From Craspedostauros australis (taxonomy: Eukaryota > Bacillariophyta > Bacillariophyceae > Mastogloiales > Achnanthaceae), in contig JAMXDE010000033.1 of NCBI GenBank assembly GCA_026770025.1, positions 248,001 to 312,000 on the forward strand: a stretch of DNA of 64,000 bases. The letters run 5' to 3'. The stretch's first letter is position 1; each line of letters begins with the position of its first letter. Under the pieces are notes generated by a model. That model saw only the letters and a program-made list of their open reading frames with translations, was not told the DNA's origin and ran no database searches. The position numbers and the translations under genes are program-made. Shown here piece after piece: positions 29,698-40,277 of this stretch.

Positions 29698-31107
29698 TCA
29701 TCGCATCTTGGGCGATACCGCCACCCGATTGAACCAAAAGGTGCAAACGTGATCCTTTGACTCAGCACAGATCTGACCCCCCAGCAAAGCCTTCCAATCC
29801 ACAACCTTCCATATCATGCGAAAGTCATCCGTCAATGGCGATTCCAACAACGGATGCTTCTTGGGATCCTCCAACCCTTCCGGCGCATTTGTGTGGCCGG
29901 CCATGGCCGCTGTGTAGAGCAGGTAGGCCTGGAATCCATCCTGCTGCAGCAGCTCGTACTGACGCAACGCGAAGTCGGATCGATCGGCGGCGTGCTCGAT
30001 GATGATGTTGTAACACTTGAACAGGTGCCGCTGCAATCCTTGCAATGCTTCGGGCGTCGGACCCAACTTGATGACGGCAATCTCCTTGGTCCACGGATCA
30101 TCCGCGTCGTCTGCTTCTGCGGCCGCCGTCACGTTGACACCGCCCTCCGTTTCCAAATGCGACAGCGACGTCTCCAATTCATCCAGGAACAGATCCAACG
30201 TCAGCATGGGCGTCAGATGCATCGCCGTCTTGCGCTCGCGCAATCCTCGTCGCTGATGGCATGCCTCAGGCTTTTTCCAGATCGTCGTGTGATTCCATAA
30301 CCCCATGTTGTATATGTGCGACAATTTTGGAACGGCGCGCTGGCCGCCCAGCAGATTGAGCTGCGCGAGGTCCATGCACTCGCGGCGCATTTCGAAGGCG
30401 TGGACGGGGAAGTAGAAGCTGGCGGCGAGGCTCGTGTAGAATCCCGTCTGCATCGCGCCGTCGATGACGATGGTGTCGTACGTGACCTCGTCCGTTTTGA
30501 TCTTGTCATGCGTTATGGTTTGCAGGATGGAGATCCAGAGATGCGTGACGGCGCCGAGGTCGCTCGTCTGGTACTCCTTGAAGGCCAGCAGGGGGTTGAT
30601 GATGGAGGGCTCGATGTCGAGGAAGGTGAAGGTTTCGGGGGTGTCGCCCATGTTGACGCGCGCCAAAGCGCTTGCGGATGGGCCGATGCCCGGCATGCTG
30701 ATGATGTGTTCATCGAGCTTGTACTGTTCTGTGGGTTGCTTGGTGTACTTGACGCAGTGCTGCAGTGGAATCAACGGGATGGTCTCTCGAGGTGTGTCAG
30801 CCAGTTGCTGCTGTTGCTGCTTCTGCATTTTGCTGAAGGAAGCTCCAGTTGATGGATTGGAGATTCCAAAGTCCAGGGCCGCATTGTTGGCGAAATGCTG
30901 CGATAGGAGGAATGGAAGACACAGAGCTGCACCCAGCATCATGGATGGCAGGTGGCAGGAGGATCGTGACGATGATGCTCCCGATCCTGATGATGTCGAT
31001 GATGCAGAAGAAGAAGCAGAGCAGACGGCAGCGATGGAACTGATGCAGTCATCGCCAGAACGTCCCCTCAACTTGATTCTGCTCCCATTCGGTCGTTTCG
31101 GCTTCAT
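29698..31107 (-). CDS. FkbM-type methyltransferase paralogue A with signal anchor (469 aa)
   Basis: The start at 31107 (MKPKRPNGSRIKL) is chosen because it aligns with the start of its paralogue at 31884; the open frame itself reaches 31263. An N-terminal Ser-rich region leads to a hydrophobic segment (SCHLPSMMLGAALCLPFLLS) that fits a signal anchor or signal peptide. The core has YDTIVIDGAMQTGFYTSLAA, the S-adenosylmethionine-binding loop, then VHAFEMRRECMDLAQLNLLG, LDLFLDELE and IAVIKLGPTPEALQGLQRHL. FkbM-like enzymes usually methylate sugar or polyketide hydroxyls. Compared with paralogue B, the KLDIEGAE acidic motif is changed to KLGPTPEA, which may affect catalysis. It is divergently transcribed from B. 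Confidence 0.75.
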   Translation of the reverse strand: MKPKRPNGSRIKLRGRSGDDCISSIAAVCSASSSASSTSSGSGASSSRSSCHLPSMMLGAALCLPFLLSQHFANNAALDFGISNPSTGASFSKMQKQQQQQLADTPRETIPLIPLQHCVKYTKQPTEQYKLDEHIISMPGIGPSASALARVNMGDTPETFTFLDIEPSIINPLLAFKEYQTSDLGAVTHLWISILQTITHDKIKTDEVTYDTIVIDGAMQTGFYTSLAASFYFPVHAFEMRRECMDLAQLNLLGGQRAVPKLSHIYNMGLWNHTTIWKKPEACHQRRGLRERKTAMHLTPMLTLDLFLDELETSLSHLETEGGVNVTAAAEADDADDPWTKEIAVIKLGPTPEALQGLQRHLFKCYNIIIEHAADRSDFALRQYELLQQDGFQAYLLYTAAMAGHTNAPEGLEDPKKHPLLESPLTDDFRMIWKVVDWKALLGGQICAESKDHVCTFWFNRVAVSPKMR

Positions 31108-31883
31108 TTTCAATGCTCTTTGATAATTGTGGCTGTGTGTGTGTCTATCTCTCTTCTTGACGACCTTTGGGCTTGTGCGAGTGTGCGAGTGTGCGATTGT
31201 GCGATTGTGCGATTGTGCTTGCGTATGATGGCACTTGACCTTCGTTCCTTCGCCTCCCACCAACCAGGGGACAATCAGGGGTGCATGGAAACGATGAATG
31301 TGAGAAGTCGTGAAGTTTGTGCCTTTTCGCTATGTTGTGGTCACAATCATGATGCGCTGACCAGCCAAAGCCAAAATTGAGAGACATGGAAAATTTGTCA
31401 AGGGGTCGAATGATTCGAATGGCGACTGATGTGTCATTTGTGATTGATGACCGTTGACTCCTTTGTTCAGCTATGAATCACGAATGTACGAGACTGGATG
31501 ATTGCGCATTTTTTTTTACAGAAACCATGCTGACATCGCGCGCAGATGCGTTGCACAATTTCAAACTGGTCTTCGTGTAGTTGTCGCGAGTGCGTGCGCC
31601 ATTCTGAATTGCCTCTGGCCCTATCGCTCCAATGATCCATGCATTCGTTCGATCATTGCATCGTTCATCAATCCATCCATCCATTCTTTGGCACCCCAAG
31701 TCCACTTCATTGCAAGCGTGTGCACCTGGTTGCTTGCTTCCATCCTCATACATCCCGCACTCGCCCTCCCGAATCCGGACGTCACGTTCTGAAACTGTCG
31801 CCATCGACTCAGCTCCAGTCCAGCAGCAACAGTCATACCCAACATCAACAGTCATACCCAACAGCAACAGTAACAGCAACAAG
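31108..31883. other. Intergenic region between divergent FkbM-type paralogues, with a heptamer repeat
   Basis: Probably a shared or back-to-back promoter. About 31172-31218 is a tandem repeat of GTGCGAG/GTGCGAT-type heptamers lying 65-110 bp upstream of paralogue A. No gene is supported, although an N-terminal extension of paralogue B to 31632 remains open. Confidence 0.45.
31172..31218. repeat. Heptamer tandem repeat (GTGCGAG/TTGTGCGA units)
   Basis: Six to seven imperfect copies of a 7-bp unit, upstream of the minus-strand methyltransferase gene. Confidence 0.6.
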
Positions 31884-33173
31884 ATGAAGGAACAGACAAG
31901 GTTGCGAGAAGACCGACCCAGACGCTCCACCAGAGCCAAGGATTCGATGAGGGCTGCATCCGCTTCGCAGAGATCCTGCCATCTGCCGTCCTTCTTTTTG
32001 GGAGCATCCTGCTGCCTGCCGTTGCTGCTGTGGCAGTGGTTCGGCGGCATGCTGCTCGTCAGTGATCAGTCCCTGCAAGCCATGCATACTGCCATGACGC
32101 ACGTGGAGGATGGATCATCGACGCCCGTGTCCGCGACCAACGGCACCTGCCAATCCATCCCCCTCACACCGCTGCAGCATTGCATCAAGTACACGCAGCG
32201 CAAGACGGATCACCTTCAGATCGAGAAGCAGGTCCTCACCTTGCCAGATCTGGATGATCCGCCATCCTTCGCCTTCGTCATGGGCAGCAACACTGAACTG
32301 CAGAAGGCAGAGAGCCTCTACGGATTTAACAACTACCAAATCGCCTTCGAAGGTGGCGTCACAAATCTGTGGATCCAAATTCTGCGGCATCACTTGTCGC
32401 AACAGCAACAGCAGAACCTGTTGGTGTTGGATGGCGGTATGAACACGGGGTTTTACACCACGCTGACGGCCCACATGGGCGTGCCGGTGCATGCCTTCGA
32501 TCTGCAACGCGATTGCTTCGATGTCGTGCAGAAGATTCTGGAAAGCAACACGCCGCAGATGATGCAGCATGCGCATCTCTACAACATGGGATTGTCCAAC
32601 GAGCCATCGATCATGACGGCCACGGAGGGCTGCTCGCCGAGCTACAATCTGATGGATCAAAAAGCACTTTTGCAGAGCACGTTGCCCGGTGGCAATTCCA
32701 AGATCCACCAGGTCCCCGTCGTCTCCATCGATCTCTTCCTCGACCAGCTGCCCCAGACGACCGACGAGTCCATCATCCCCATCGTCAAATTGGACATTGA
32801 GGGGGCCGAAACCAACGCGCTCAAGGGATTCGTGCGTCATCTTCCAGCCTGCCACAACATCATCCTCGAATTCTCCGAGAAATTCACATCGCGTTTCACC
32901 AGACCCGTCAACGCCTACCGCCAGTTCCACCGATTGCAGCGCGAAGGATTCGAGGCCTACATGCTCTTCGCCTACTCCATCCCCGCCGATAAGAGACGCG
33001 ACGCCGGCTACTTGCAGGGCACCGGCTTGGCACCCGTCGACAAGCATCCCATCACGCGAGCGCCCGTTCCTGATGATTTCCGAATCGTGTGGCGAGTCAC
33101 GAATTGGGCTGATCTCAACAAGAAGGCGTGTCGGGTGGCTTGCAATCTTTGGTTCCACCGCGTCCACGACTGA
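31884..33173 (+). CDS. FkbM-type methyltransferase paralogue B with signal anchor (429 aa)
   Basis: The start ATG 31884 (MKEQTRLREDRPRR) mirrors the start of paralogue A; an upstream in-frame extension to 31632 exists but is unlike A. The hydrophobic N-terminus (SCHLPSFFLGASCCLPLLLW) fits a signal anchor. Shared features with A include IPLTPLQHCIKYTQRKTDHL. The catalytic core shows LLVLDGGMNTGFYTTLTAHM (S-adenosylmethionine loop), VHAFDLQRDCFDVVQKIL, VVSIDLFLDQL and IVKLDIEGAETNALKGFVRH, the classic FkbM acidic motif. It presumably O-methylates a glycan or other secretory-pathway substrate. A and B are an inverted head-to-head duplicate pair. Confidence 0.8.
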   Translation: MKEQTRLREDRPRRSTRAKDSMRAASASQRSCHLPSFFLGASCCLPLLLWQWFGGMLLVSDQSLQAMHTAMTHVEDGSSTPVSATNGTCQSIPLTPLQHCIKYTQRKTDHLQIEKQVLTLPDLDDPPSFAFVMGSNTELQKAESLYGFNNYQIAFEGGVTNLWIQILRHHLSQQQQQNLLVLDGGMNTGFYTTLTAHMGVPVHAFDLQRDCFDVVQKILESNTPQMMQHAHLYNMGLSNEPSIMTATEGCSPSYNLMDQKALLQSTLPGGNSKIHQVPVVSIDLFLDQLPQTTDESIIPIVKLDIEGAETNALKGFVRHLPACHNIILEFSEKFTSRFTRPVNAYRQFHRLQREGFEAYMLFAYSIPADKRRDAGYLQGTGLAPVDKHPITRAPVPDDFRIVWRVTNWADLNKKACRVACNLWFHRVHD

Positions 33174-33437
33174 AAAATGGTGTCATCGCAAGAGTGACAC
33201 CACCCATCAACGACGAATCTTCTTCTTCGCATCAAAGAACAAATCAATGTGAAGCGAAGCGGCTTGATGTGGGTTCCCACCCATGATCATGTGATGCAAG
33301 TACATGCACGGTCATGTGGATTTCATGCAAAACAAACACAATCGTCATAAAAAGAACAACAGCACACTCCAACTCGAACTCCAACTCGAACTCGAACGAT
33401 ACACACGCACGTGTCATAGCAGCATCCATAGAGAGTC

Positions 33438-35411
33438 ATGAAGTTGACGGCACTTCCCCTGTTCGAGGATGCTGGGAACGCCTGCACCATCCTCCTGAAC
33501 GATGGGCAGCTCAATCCGCGATCCTTCGTCGATCTCATGGATCAGCACAAGGCGCTCATCTTCCGCAAGGCGGACGACGACGGCGCGTTCGACACCGAAG
33601 GATTCGGGCAATTCCTCGTGGATCAGCGCCTCGAGTACTACCCGTACATCGGCGGAGCGGCGCCGCGCACCATCATTCCCGTCAAGGCCGGCAAGGACAT
33701 CGTCTTCACGGCGAACGAGTCGCCGCCGGATCAGCCCATCCCATTCCACCATGAGCTGGCGCAGACGCCCAAACCGCCAACCTACATCTTCTTTTACTGC
33801 AAGGAACCGCCCAAGGAGGGTGGCCAAACGCCCATCATCGATTCCACCGAGGTCTACCGCTTTGCGCAGGACCATCACCCGCAATTCATCGACAAGCTCA
33901 AGGAGCACGGGGCGCGCTACATCCGCACGCTGCCGAGCCAAGATGATCCGTCCTCGCCCATCGGACGCTCCTGGCAGAACACCTGGAAGGTCTCCTCCAA
34001 GATGGAGCTGGAGCAGAAGCTCTCGCAGATTGATGGCTGCACCTGGCAGTGGTTGCCCGACACCGAAACCGACAAGGACATGGTCCGCATCACCACGGAA
34101 CCGGTGCCCGCCATCCGCATGGTCGGCCAGCACGGTCCCAACCAGGTCTACCAATGGACGTTCGCCAATTCCATCGTGGCGGCTTTCCTGGGATGGATCG
34201 ATCGTCGCAATCCCGATCCCAAGGACGCGCTGCGCTTTGGGAACATGGACGTCATGCCGGCTGACGTCCTGCAGAGCATCGCCGATTTCATGCACAACAA
34301 CCGCGTCCTGCATGATTGGGAGGCGGGTGACATCATGGCCATCCAAAATCAGCTCGTCATGCATTCTCGCAACCCGTTCGTCGGACCGCGCAAGGTCCTC
34401 GCCAGCATCTGGGGCGACAGAGTGCCCCAAGAAAAGTCCCACCCCGACACGGTGCTGCACCCGGAACCAACGCACCCCAACGATCCGCTTGTGTTCGGGT
34501 TTTGGAAGGTCCCCAACGACCGATGCGCCGACGTTTGCTACGAGGCAATCAAGGCCGGGTACCGCCGTTTGGACTGCGCCTGCGATTACGGCAACGAGGT
34601 GCAGGTTGGCCAAGGCATCGCGCGCGCCATCCGCGAAGGATTGGTCACGCGTCATGAGCTCTTCATCACGTCCAAACTGTGGAACACGTACCACAAGCCC
34701 GAGCACGTGCAGTTGGCGTTGGACAAGACGCTCGCCGATCTGCAATTGGTGTACGTCGATGAGTACCTCATCCATTTCCCAATCTCGATGGAATACGTGC
34801 CCATCAAGGACAAGTACCCGCCGGAGTGGACCAACCTGGATGGCAAGATGGTCGTCGTTCCCAACGACATGTGCGCCACGTGGAGGGCCATGGAGGCGTT
34901 GGTGGATTCCGGCAAGATCGTGGAGATTGGAGTTTGCAACTTCTCCACCCAGCTTCTGCGGCAGATCCTGAGCACGTGCCGCATCCGCCCATCCACGTTG
35001 CAAGTCGAGCTGCACCCACAAAACACGCAGACCAACCTCGTGCGGTTCGCGCGGGAGGCCGGGATGCGCGTCACGGCCTTTTCCGCATTCGGCGCATCGT
35101 CGTACATCGAATTGGGCATGGCGCAAGACGACGACATCCTGCTGAAGAATTCGATCATCCGCACCATCGCGGCTACCAAACGCAAGACGCCTGCCCAGAT
35201 CCTGATTCGCTGGGCCGTCCAACGCAACACCCTCGCGCTGACCAAGACGTGCACCACGACGCGCATGACCGAGAATCGCGACGTCTTTGATTTCCATCTC
35301 ACCCCGACCGAAATGGAGCAGATCAACGGTCTGAACCAGAACCGTCGCTACAACGACCCCGGCGACTTCTGCGAGCCAGGAATGGGAACCTTCTGTCCCA
35401 TCTACGATTAG
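33438..35411 (+). CDS. TauD/TfdA-type dioxygenase fused to aldo-keto reductase (657 aa)
   Basis: A single open frame from ATG 33438. Residues about 1-325 resemble TauD/TfdA Fe(II)/2-oxoglutarate dioxygenases: IPFHHELAQTPKPPTYIFFY gives the His-x-(Asp/Glu) iron ligands and QLVMHSRNPFVGPRKVLASI the distal His and an Arg. Residues about 350-657 are an aldo-keto reductase: YRRLDCACDYGNE carries the catalytic Asp and Tyr, FITSKLWNTYH the Lys, and VDEYLIHFP the His; GVCNFSTQLL and LQVELHPQ are family motifs. The NADP-binding loop is altered (LTKTCTTTRMTEN rather than IPKS type). A hydroxylation or demethylation followed by carbonyl reduction in one chain is the likely sense of the fusion; the substrate is unknown. 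The long antisense ORF 33414-35459 is a shadow. Confidence 0.85.
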   Translation: MKLTALPLFEDAGNACTILLNDGQLNPRSFVDLMDQHKALIFRKADDDGAFDTEGFGQFLVDQRLEYYPYIGGAAPRTIIPVKAGKDIVFTANESPPDQPIPFHHELAQTPKPPTYIFFYCKEPPKEGGQTPIIDSTEVYRFAQDHHPQFIDKLKEHGARYIRTLPSQDDPSSPIGRSWQNTWKVSSKMELEQKLSQIDGCTWQWLPDTETDKDMVRITTEPVPAIRMVGQHGPNQVYQWTFANSIVAAFLGWIDRRNPDPKDALRFGNMDVMPADVLQSIADFMHNNRVLHDWEAGDIMAIQNQLVMHSRNPFVGPRKVLASIWGDRVPQEKSHPDTVLHPEPTHPNDPLVFGFWKVPNDRCADVCYEAIKAGYRRLDCACDYGNEVQVGQGIARAIREGLVTRHELFITSKLWNTYHKPEHVQLALDKTLADLQLVYVDEYLIHFPISMEYVPIKDKYPPEWTNLDGKMVVVPNDMCATWRAMEALVDSGKIVEIGVCNFSTQLLRQILSTCRIRPSTLQVELHPQNTQTNLVRFAREAGMRVTAFSAFGASSYIELGMAQDDDILLKNSIIRTIAATKRKTPAQILIRWAVQRNTLALTKTCTTTRMTENRDVFDFHLTPTEMEQINGLNQNRRYNDPGDFCEPGMGTFCPIYD

Positions 35412-35703
35412 AGGAGGGCACGGAGCAGAGCCCAATGGTAGATTGTTGCTCGAATGCATGGATTCGCAATCGTAGGCAAATCATTCCCCTTTAATATTTA
35501 CAGTTTGTATCTCCCTTCTGCACGTAGCTTTGTGTAATCTAATAGCGGACTTGCGTGTCGTCCGCAAATTCTGGAATTGTTGAAGCGATGTTGTCGAGTG
35601 TGGCCATGCCGTGTGCAGAATGTCTGCACATCTGAGTAACCAAACGCAGCAGATACATCCCAACTCGCATTGCCTCGCATCCACCATGTCCCATTGGTAA
35701 TGT

Positions 35704-37941
35704 TTAAGGCGTACTGCTCTGCGCCACGGCAAACGCTTCCTTGCTCAGTTTCGAGCTCTTCACGGGGTTGCTGGTCGATATTATCGCTGCCGTGGCACTC
35801 TCTTGAGACCAAACCATAGTCCTCTCGAGTCGGCATCCACTGCCCCATGCGCAATTCATTTCCAATTCATTTGGTGTGCACAGCCGAGCGCCGGAACTAG
35901 CACACAGCGCCTCGGCTTCCACGAAAGTTGCCGCCCTGGAACAAACGCCGTTGAGTCTGGATTGCGCCCACACGCCATCGCAGGATGTGCTGGGTCTGGC
36001 ATCCGAGAATGGCGAATTGGAGCAGCATCGCACTGGATGCAGGTCCGTGTTGGGGGCCATTCGAGATGGTTGGCCGCAGTAAATTGAGCTAGCGCACACG
36101 ACCTTTTCGAGCACGGCGGTGATATCATTGTCTTCGCCTCCATCCGTGCGTGTGGTCGACGATTCCTCATCATCCTCGCCTGTTCGATCCGCCGCACTCT
36201 CCGTCGGTGCCGATGTTGGTTCATTCGTTACCACACTGTCAACGTAGATGGTCGAACGCACCGTGCTGTAAAACTCTTTGGCCGACGTTCCCATGTTGAA
36301 GCAACCAATGTTGGACGTCTTTTTGTGGATGCCAAGAACCTCATGCGTCTCGTAGCTGATGATCGGTGCACCCGACGATCCCTTCTGCGTGTCGCACGTG
36401 TAGGTGAACAGCCCATCTCTAGCCATTCGGCAAGGCTGCCCGTCCCCTTGGTAGAAATCGAACATTGCAACTTCTTTCGCCCTGGCATTCGGATGCTGCG
36501 GAATGAAGATGCGCTCCAACCGCTTGTGCGTCTCTGCCAAATACAAATATCTGTGGAGCAGAAAACGTATCGATTCGTAACATGGCGTGTATCATGAATT
36601 GCAGTTGATATGAAGTGTATAAAATACAAAAGGAATATTTGCATTTGCGTGTGTGTACCATGTGAGTGCGAGGTGTTGTGGTAATGGCGACAAATCATCG
36701 ACGTTTGGAACCACCAGCAATGCATACGTATTGTACATGCATTTGTGGCCATTGCGGCGTGGACAGGCACAGGTTCCATTGAGATGAAGATGGACTTACC
36801 CATAGGTGGCGATTGGATTGCCATCCAATTGGATGAGGGTCATGTCCCAGTCGCCGTATCCCTGGATGAATTTGTGATTTCCCTCCAAGGTCTCACCAGG
36901 AAAGGCTGCGAGGCTGTCGGCCGACGTGCCTCCGCAACGATCATCCACCATGAAGTGAAAATCGGTGTTGTCCACATCGTGCTGGCTTGACACGCAATGG
37001 TGGCCAGTCATGAAGTAGTTGTTGTTGCCGACGAGGAATCCGGTGCACGCTCTGACTCCGTTGATGATCAAGCGTGCGACTGCGTTGGTTTTGCGATAGA
37101 GGGATGGATGTTCGGACGTGTCGAAGCATTTCGCATCTTGCAGCTCGGATTCGCCACAGATCGCGAGGCGGCGGTTTTGTTTGTCGGACGCTGCGTCGTC
37201 ATCGAGCATGTTGTATGCCGACTGGATGTCGCGCTGCCAACTCTTTTTCATGTCATCGTTGACATGACCAACGCTGCCGTCGCGTCTGCTGGTGCTGCTG
37301 CGACCTCGCAAGCCCAACGATTGCTTCGTGTGTCCTTCGGCAACCAAGGAGAACATGCCATTGGTTTCGACCGTGTCATCCTCCGGCAGTCTTCGGTTGT
37401 CAAAATTGTCGGCCGCTTCCCGAGTTGTGAAGCCGGCAGCGTACTTGTCGACTTCGAAGGTTAGCTTGGGCATGTTGTGCGAGCCGACGCCATTGTCGCA
37501 TTGGGCAATGATGAGCACTTCGCTGCCGATCACTTGATGCGACCACTCGCGTTGCGTCTGATCGTTTGGAAGGAACGTGGTCGTCAACAGCGTCTCCCTT
37601 GCCAAGGTGGTGACGATGAGAGCACATCCATCGGGAACATGCTTGCTTTTGAAGTGGACGGATATCGTGGGTGCATGCGGATGTCTCAATTTGTAGATGT
37701 GCTGCTGATACTCGTCCGTCGATTCGAAGATCGGTCGGACGGTGGTTGCGCTGTGAACGGTGGAGATTGTCACGTCATGGATCTCGGCGATGGTATCGGC
37801 CATGTGATCGTGCGTGGATGACGAATCAACGTCGCCAGCCAGCGCGCGTTGCTGATCGTCGAGCTGCGTGGGCAGCGCTGCGGTCCGGCATGCACCGAAT
37901 AGGATCGCAGCCAGGAATGCTGGTGGTGCAAAGATCTTCAT
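35704..37941 (-). CDS. Secreted trypsin-like serine protease with Cys-rich C-terminal module, two exons
   Basis: Exon 1 is 37941-36800 and exon 2 is 36550-35704. The intron 36799-36551 (249 bp) starts GTAAGT and ends ACAG; the join reads GNPIATYGYLYLAETHKR, totalling 662 aa. A signal peptide (MKIFAPPAFLAAILFGACRT) begins the protein. After a long propeptide-like region, the protease has ARLIINGVRACTGFLVGNNN, then His near residue 315 (TGHHC), Asp near 364 (DWDMTLIQL) and Ser near 440 (CDTQKGSSGAPI). A Glu/Thr-rich linker leads to a Cys-rich module (CGQPSR, RCCSN, GVCSRAATFVEAEALCASS, GARLCTPNELEMNCAWGSGC) of a style seen in algal secreted proteins. It is a paralogue of the gene at 40278-41915. 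Confidence 0.85.
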
Positions 37942-40277
37942 GATTGAATTCTCTCTTTGGCTCTGCTGGTGTTGTGGCTATTGCAGTGGCTGGTCTTGAT
38001 GCGAAAGATCTTTCGGGCGATGTTTGTGCGAACTCTGGTTGCGGATGTTATGAATGGCGAGAGTTATGAATGGCAGGCGTGGCCTCTCTCTCTCTCTTTG
38101 CCTGCGTTTCTGTGCCGATTGTGACTGGTGTTCTGCTGCCAGTGTCGGTATCTGTGCTGTCTTACTCGTATCGGTACGCGTATGCTGCTCCTGTTGTTTG
38201 ATTGTGCCCTGCAATCAGAGGTTTCTGATCTTTGAGTATTTTAGGAGTATGAGTGTGGGACTTGCGTGAGCTCTTGATTTGTATTTCGGCCAGTTATTTC
38301 CGTTCAGTTTGCATCTGTGCGCTCGTCCTCCACTATCGCTTTGTTGCGGCTTTCTGCTCTGTGTTTGTGCGTGAATCCAAGCGCAAGAAGAACATCATGG
38401 TGCCTTTGCGCCTCCACGAGAGGCTCGAAAGTTACCGTCAACGTGCGAACAACGCAAAGCTGCTTGTGCCATCAGGGACGTCGCTGCTGCTTCAACCGCT
38501 CATGGGCGAAACCTTCTCGCAGGAGCGCTTGTGCGCAAGGTGCAGATGTGCATCTTCGATGCGGACTAGTTGTTTGTGGTCAAATTTGTTCCTTCGCAGT
38601 TTCGTACATCAAATTGTGGGATGGAAGTTTTCGACCTTTTTATATGACTGTAACTATGACCGAGATCGCCCGACGTCAGAAATGTTGAAGGGGAGGATGC
38701 AAAATTACTTAAACGTTCCTTCACAACTGTGCAGAGAAATCGCGAAGAGATCATACAAGTGACCGAGATTTGTCGTAGTTCGTGTCATATAGTCACAAGG
38801 CCCAAACACTTGTGGATTCGGTTTCCGTGATGTTGTTCGGACATCGCAAGCATCACGCACAGGTGAGATGAGGTACGACTACCAATCCTCACAACTGCAC
38901 AGTACTTACAACGTCTTCGTGGGAGCGTGGCAAGAGTATTGGTAAAGTAGCCCGCATGGTGTTTGCATGTATGGCGCGCTTCTTTCACGACGAAGGTATG
39001 TTGCGTCCTTTGCCGACTTGCACAGCAGAGACGACAAGTCTGTTCGTGGACGCCATCAATAGTATCATGGCTCCAACGGTGCATAGCCGCATTCCTCAAT
39101 TCCTTCACGTGGCTATTGCATCTGCCATGTGTTGTTGTTTCAAGGATACAAAAGGCATCACCCATCAGTACTCGTACCATCACACCGCACTCGTGTGAGC
39201 TGTTCTTCCTCGTCAGTGAGAATGAACAGCCATCCACGTACACTACCCAAAGCGTCACGTATCTGCCGCTATTACTTGTTGGACCAACGTGCAGCCTTTT
39301 CGGAGGTACTCGAAGCGTCGCAAAGGAAGAGCTTGGGAGGACGGCAATGCAATCACTTGCGTGCGGTTGGAAGTCCAAGCAGGAAGAGAGAAGAGACGCA
39401 CGTCAAAGACTTCTTGACGCCGTCAGTTAGGCCTCCAACCACAGGCCCGTCTATAAAAGTGATGGCTTGGCGCAAGGACCAAAATAACTGGAGCAATTTA
39501 TTGCATTCTCTTTTGCTGGTTTGTCGATCCTCACGCATTGACACTCGATGAACGATCTCATGCAATAGGTATCGATGCGAATCGGCTTTTGTCGACTTCC
39601 CTGGTGCTCGTGACAAGGAGGCTCCACATCGCTGCCCCCGACATCAGGACGAAGATCCGCGGGAATGCAATGCACACCCATGTACACATGCATCGAGAGC
39701 CCCCACGGCAACCGCACATTGCAACCCACCAGCCACTTGTCACGATCATGACGCATGCCCAACGTCAGATAATTTGTCTTGGGATGAAAAAGATGCATAA
39801 GTCACAGGTTGGATCACGACCAAGCGGATATCCTTGAAGTCGACAGTCACAATTTGTCACATTTTCGAACAATACATGTGGTGCGTGCTTCACGATCAAG
39901 GAAGGCGCTGAGTGAAGCCGGACGCGCCAAAATGCAGTTGTGAAGAGAATCGGATCATGATCTGCGTTTCTCAGCACGACCGTACGCGCGAGAGGCAACA
40001 GGACCAACATCTGCTGTATTGGTTCGTTCCCAAGCTCGCGGGTACGAATCATCTCGATCCAACGTCACGCCGTGACTAGACAGCAGAACGACAGCGGCAG
40101 CGACTGCAACTTGCATCTTAACTATTCTACTTATGTTGGAGTATGCTGCAATGATTGTTTGATTTGGGAATATGTGCTTGGCTATCTAGTGTTACACTGT
40201 TGTTGTTGCTTCTGTTGCGGCAGAGTGAATATGTATATTTACAATGGGTGGGTTGGACGTCAACCGTCGCCTTCCGC
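37942..40277. other. 2.3 kb spacer between protease paralogues, no convincing gene
   Basis: ORFs include 38253-38762 plus (no good start until ATG 38397) and 38785-39378 minus (197 codons with scattered Cys), neither with a recognisable domain. A CT-rich tract lies near 38080-38100. The area could contain old transposon remains but nothing decisive was seen. Confidence 0.35.

Noticed and set aside
33414-35459. 681-codon minus-strand ORF covering the dioxygenase/aldo-keto reductase gene
   Set aside because: It mirrors the plus-strand gene almost exactly, contains no recognisable domain, and arises from codon bias; the plus strand has two complete enzyme domains.
38785-39378. 197-codon minus-strand ORF between the proteases
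   Set aside because: Scattered cysteines but no motif, and competing ORFs on the plus strand; coding status cannot be supported.
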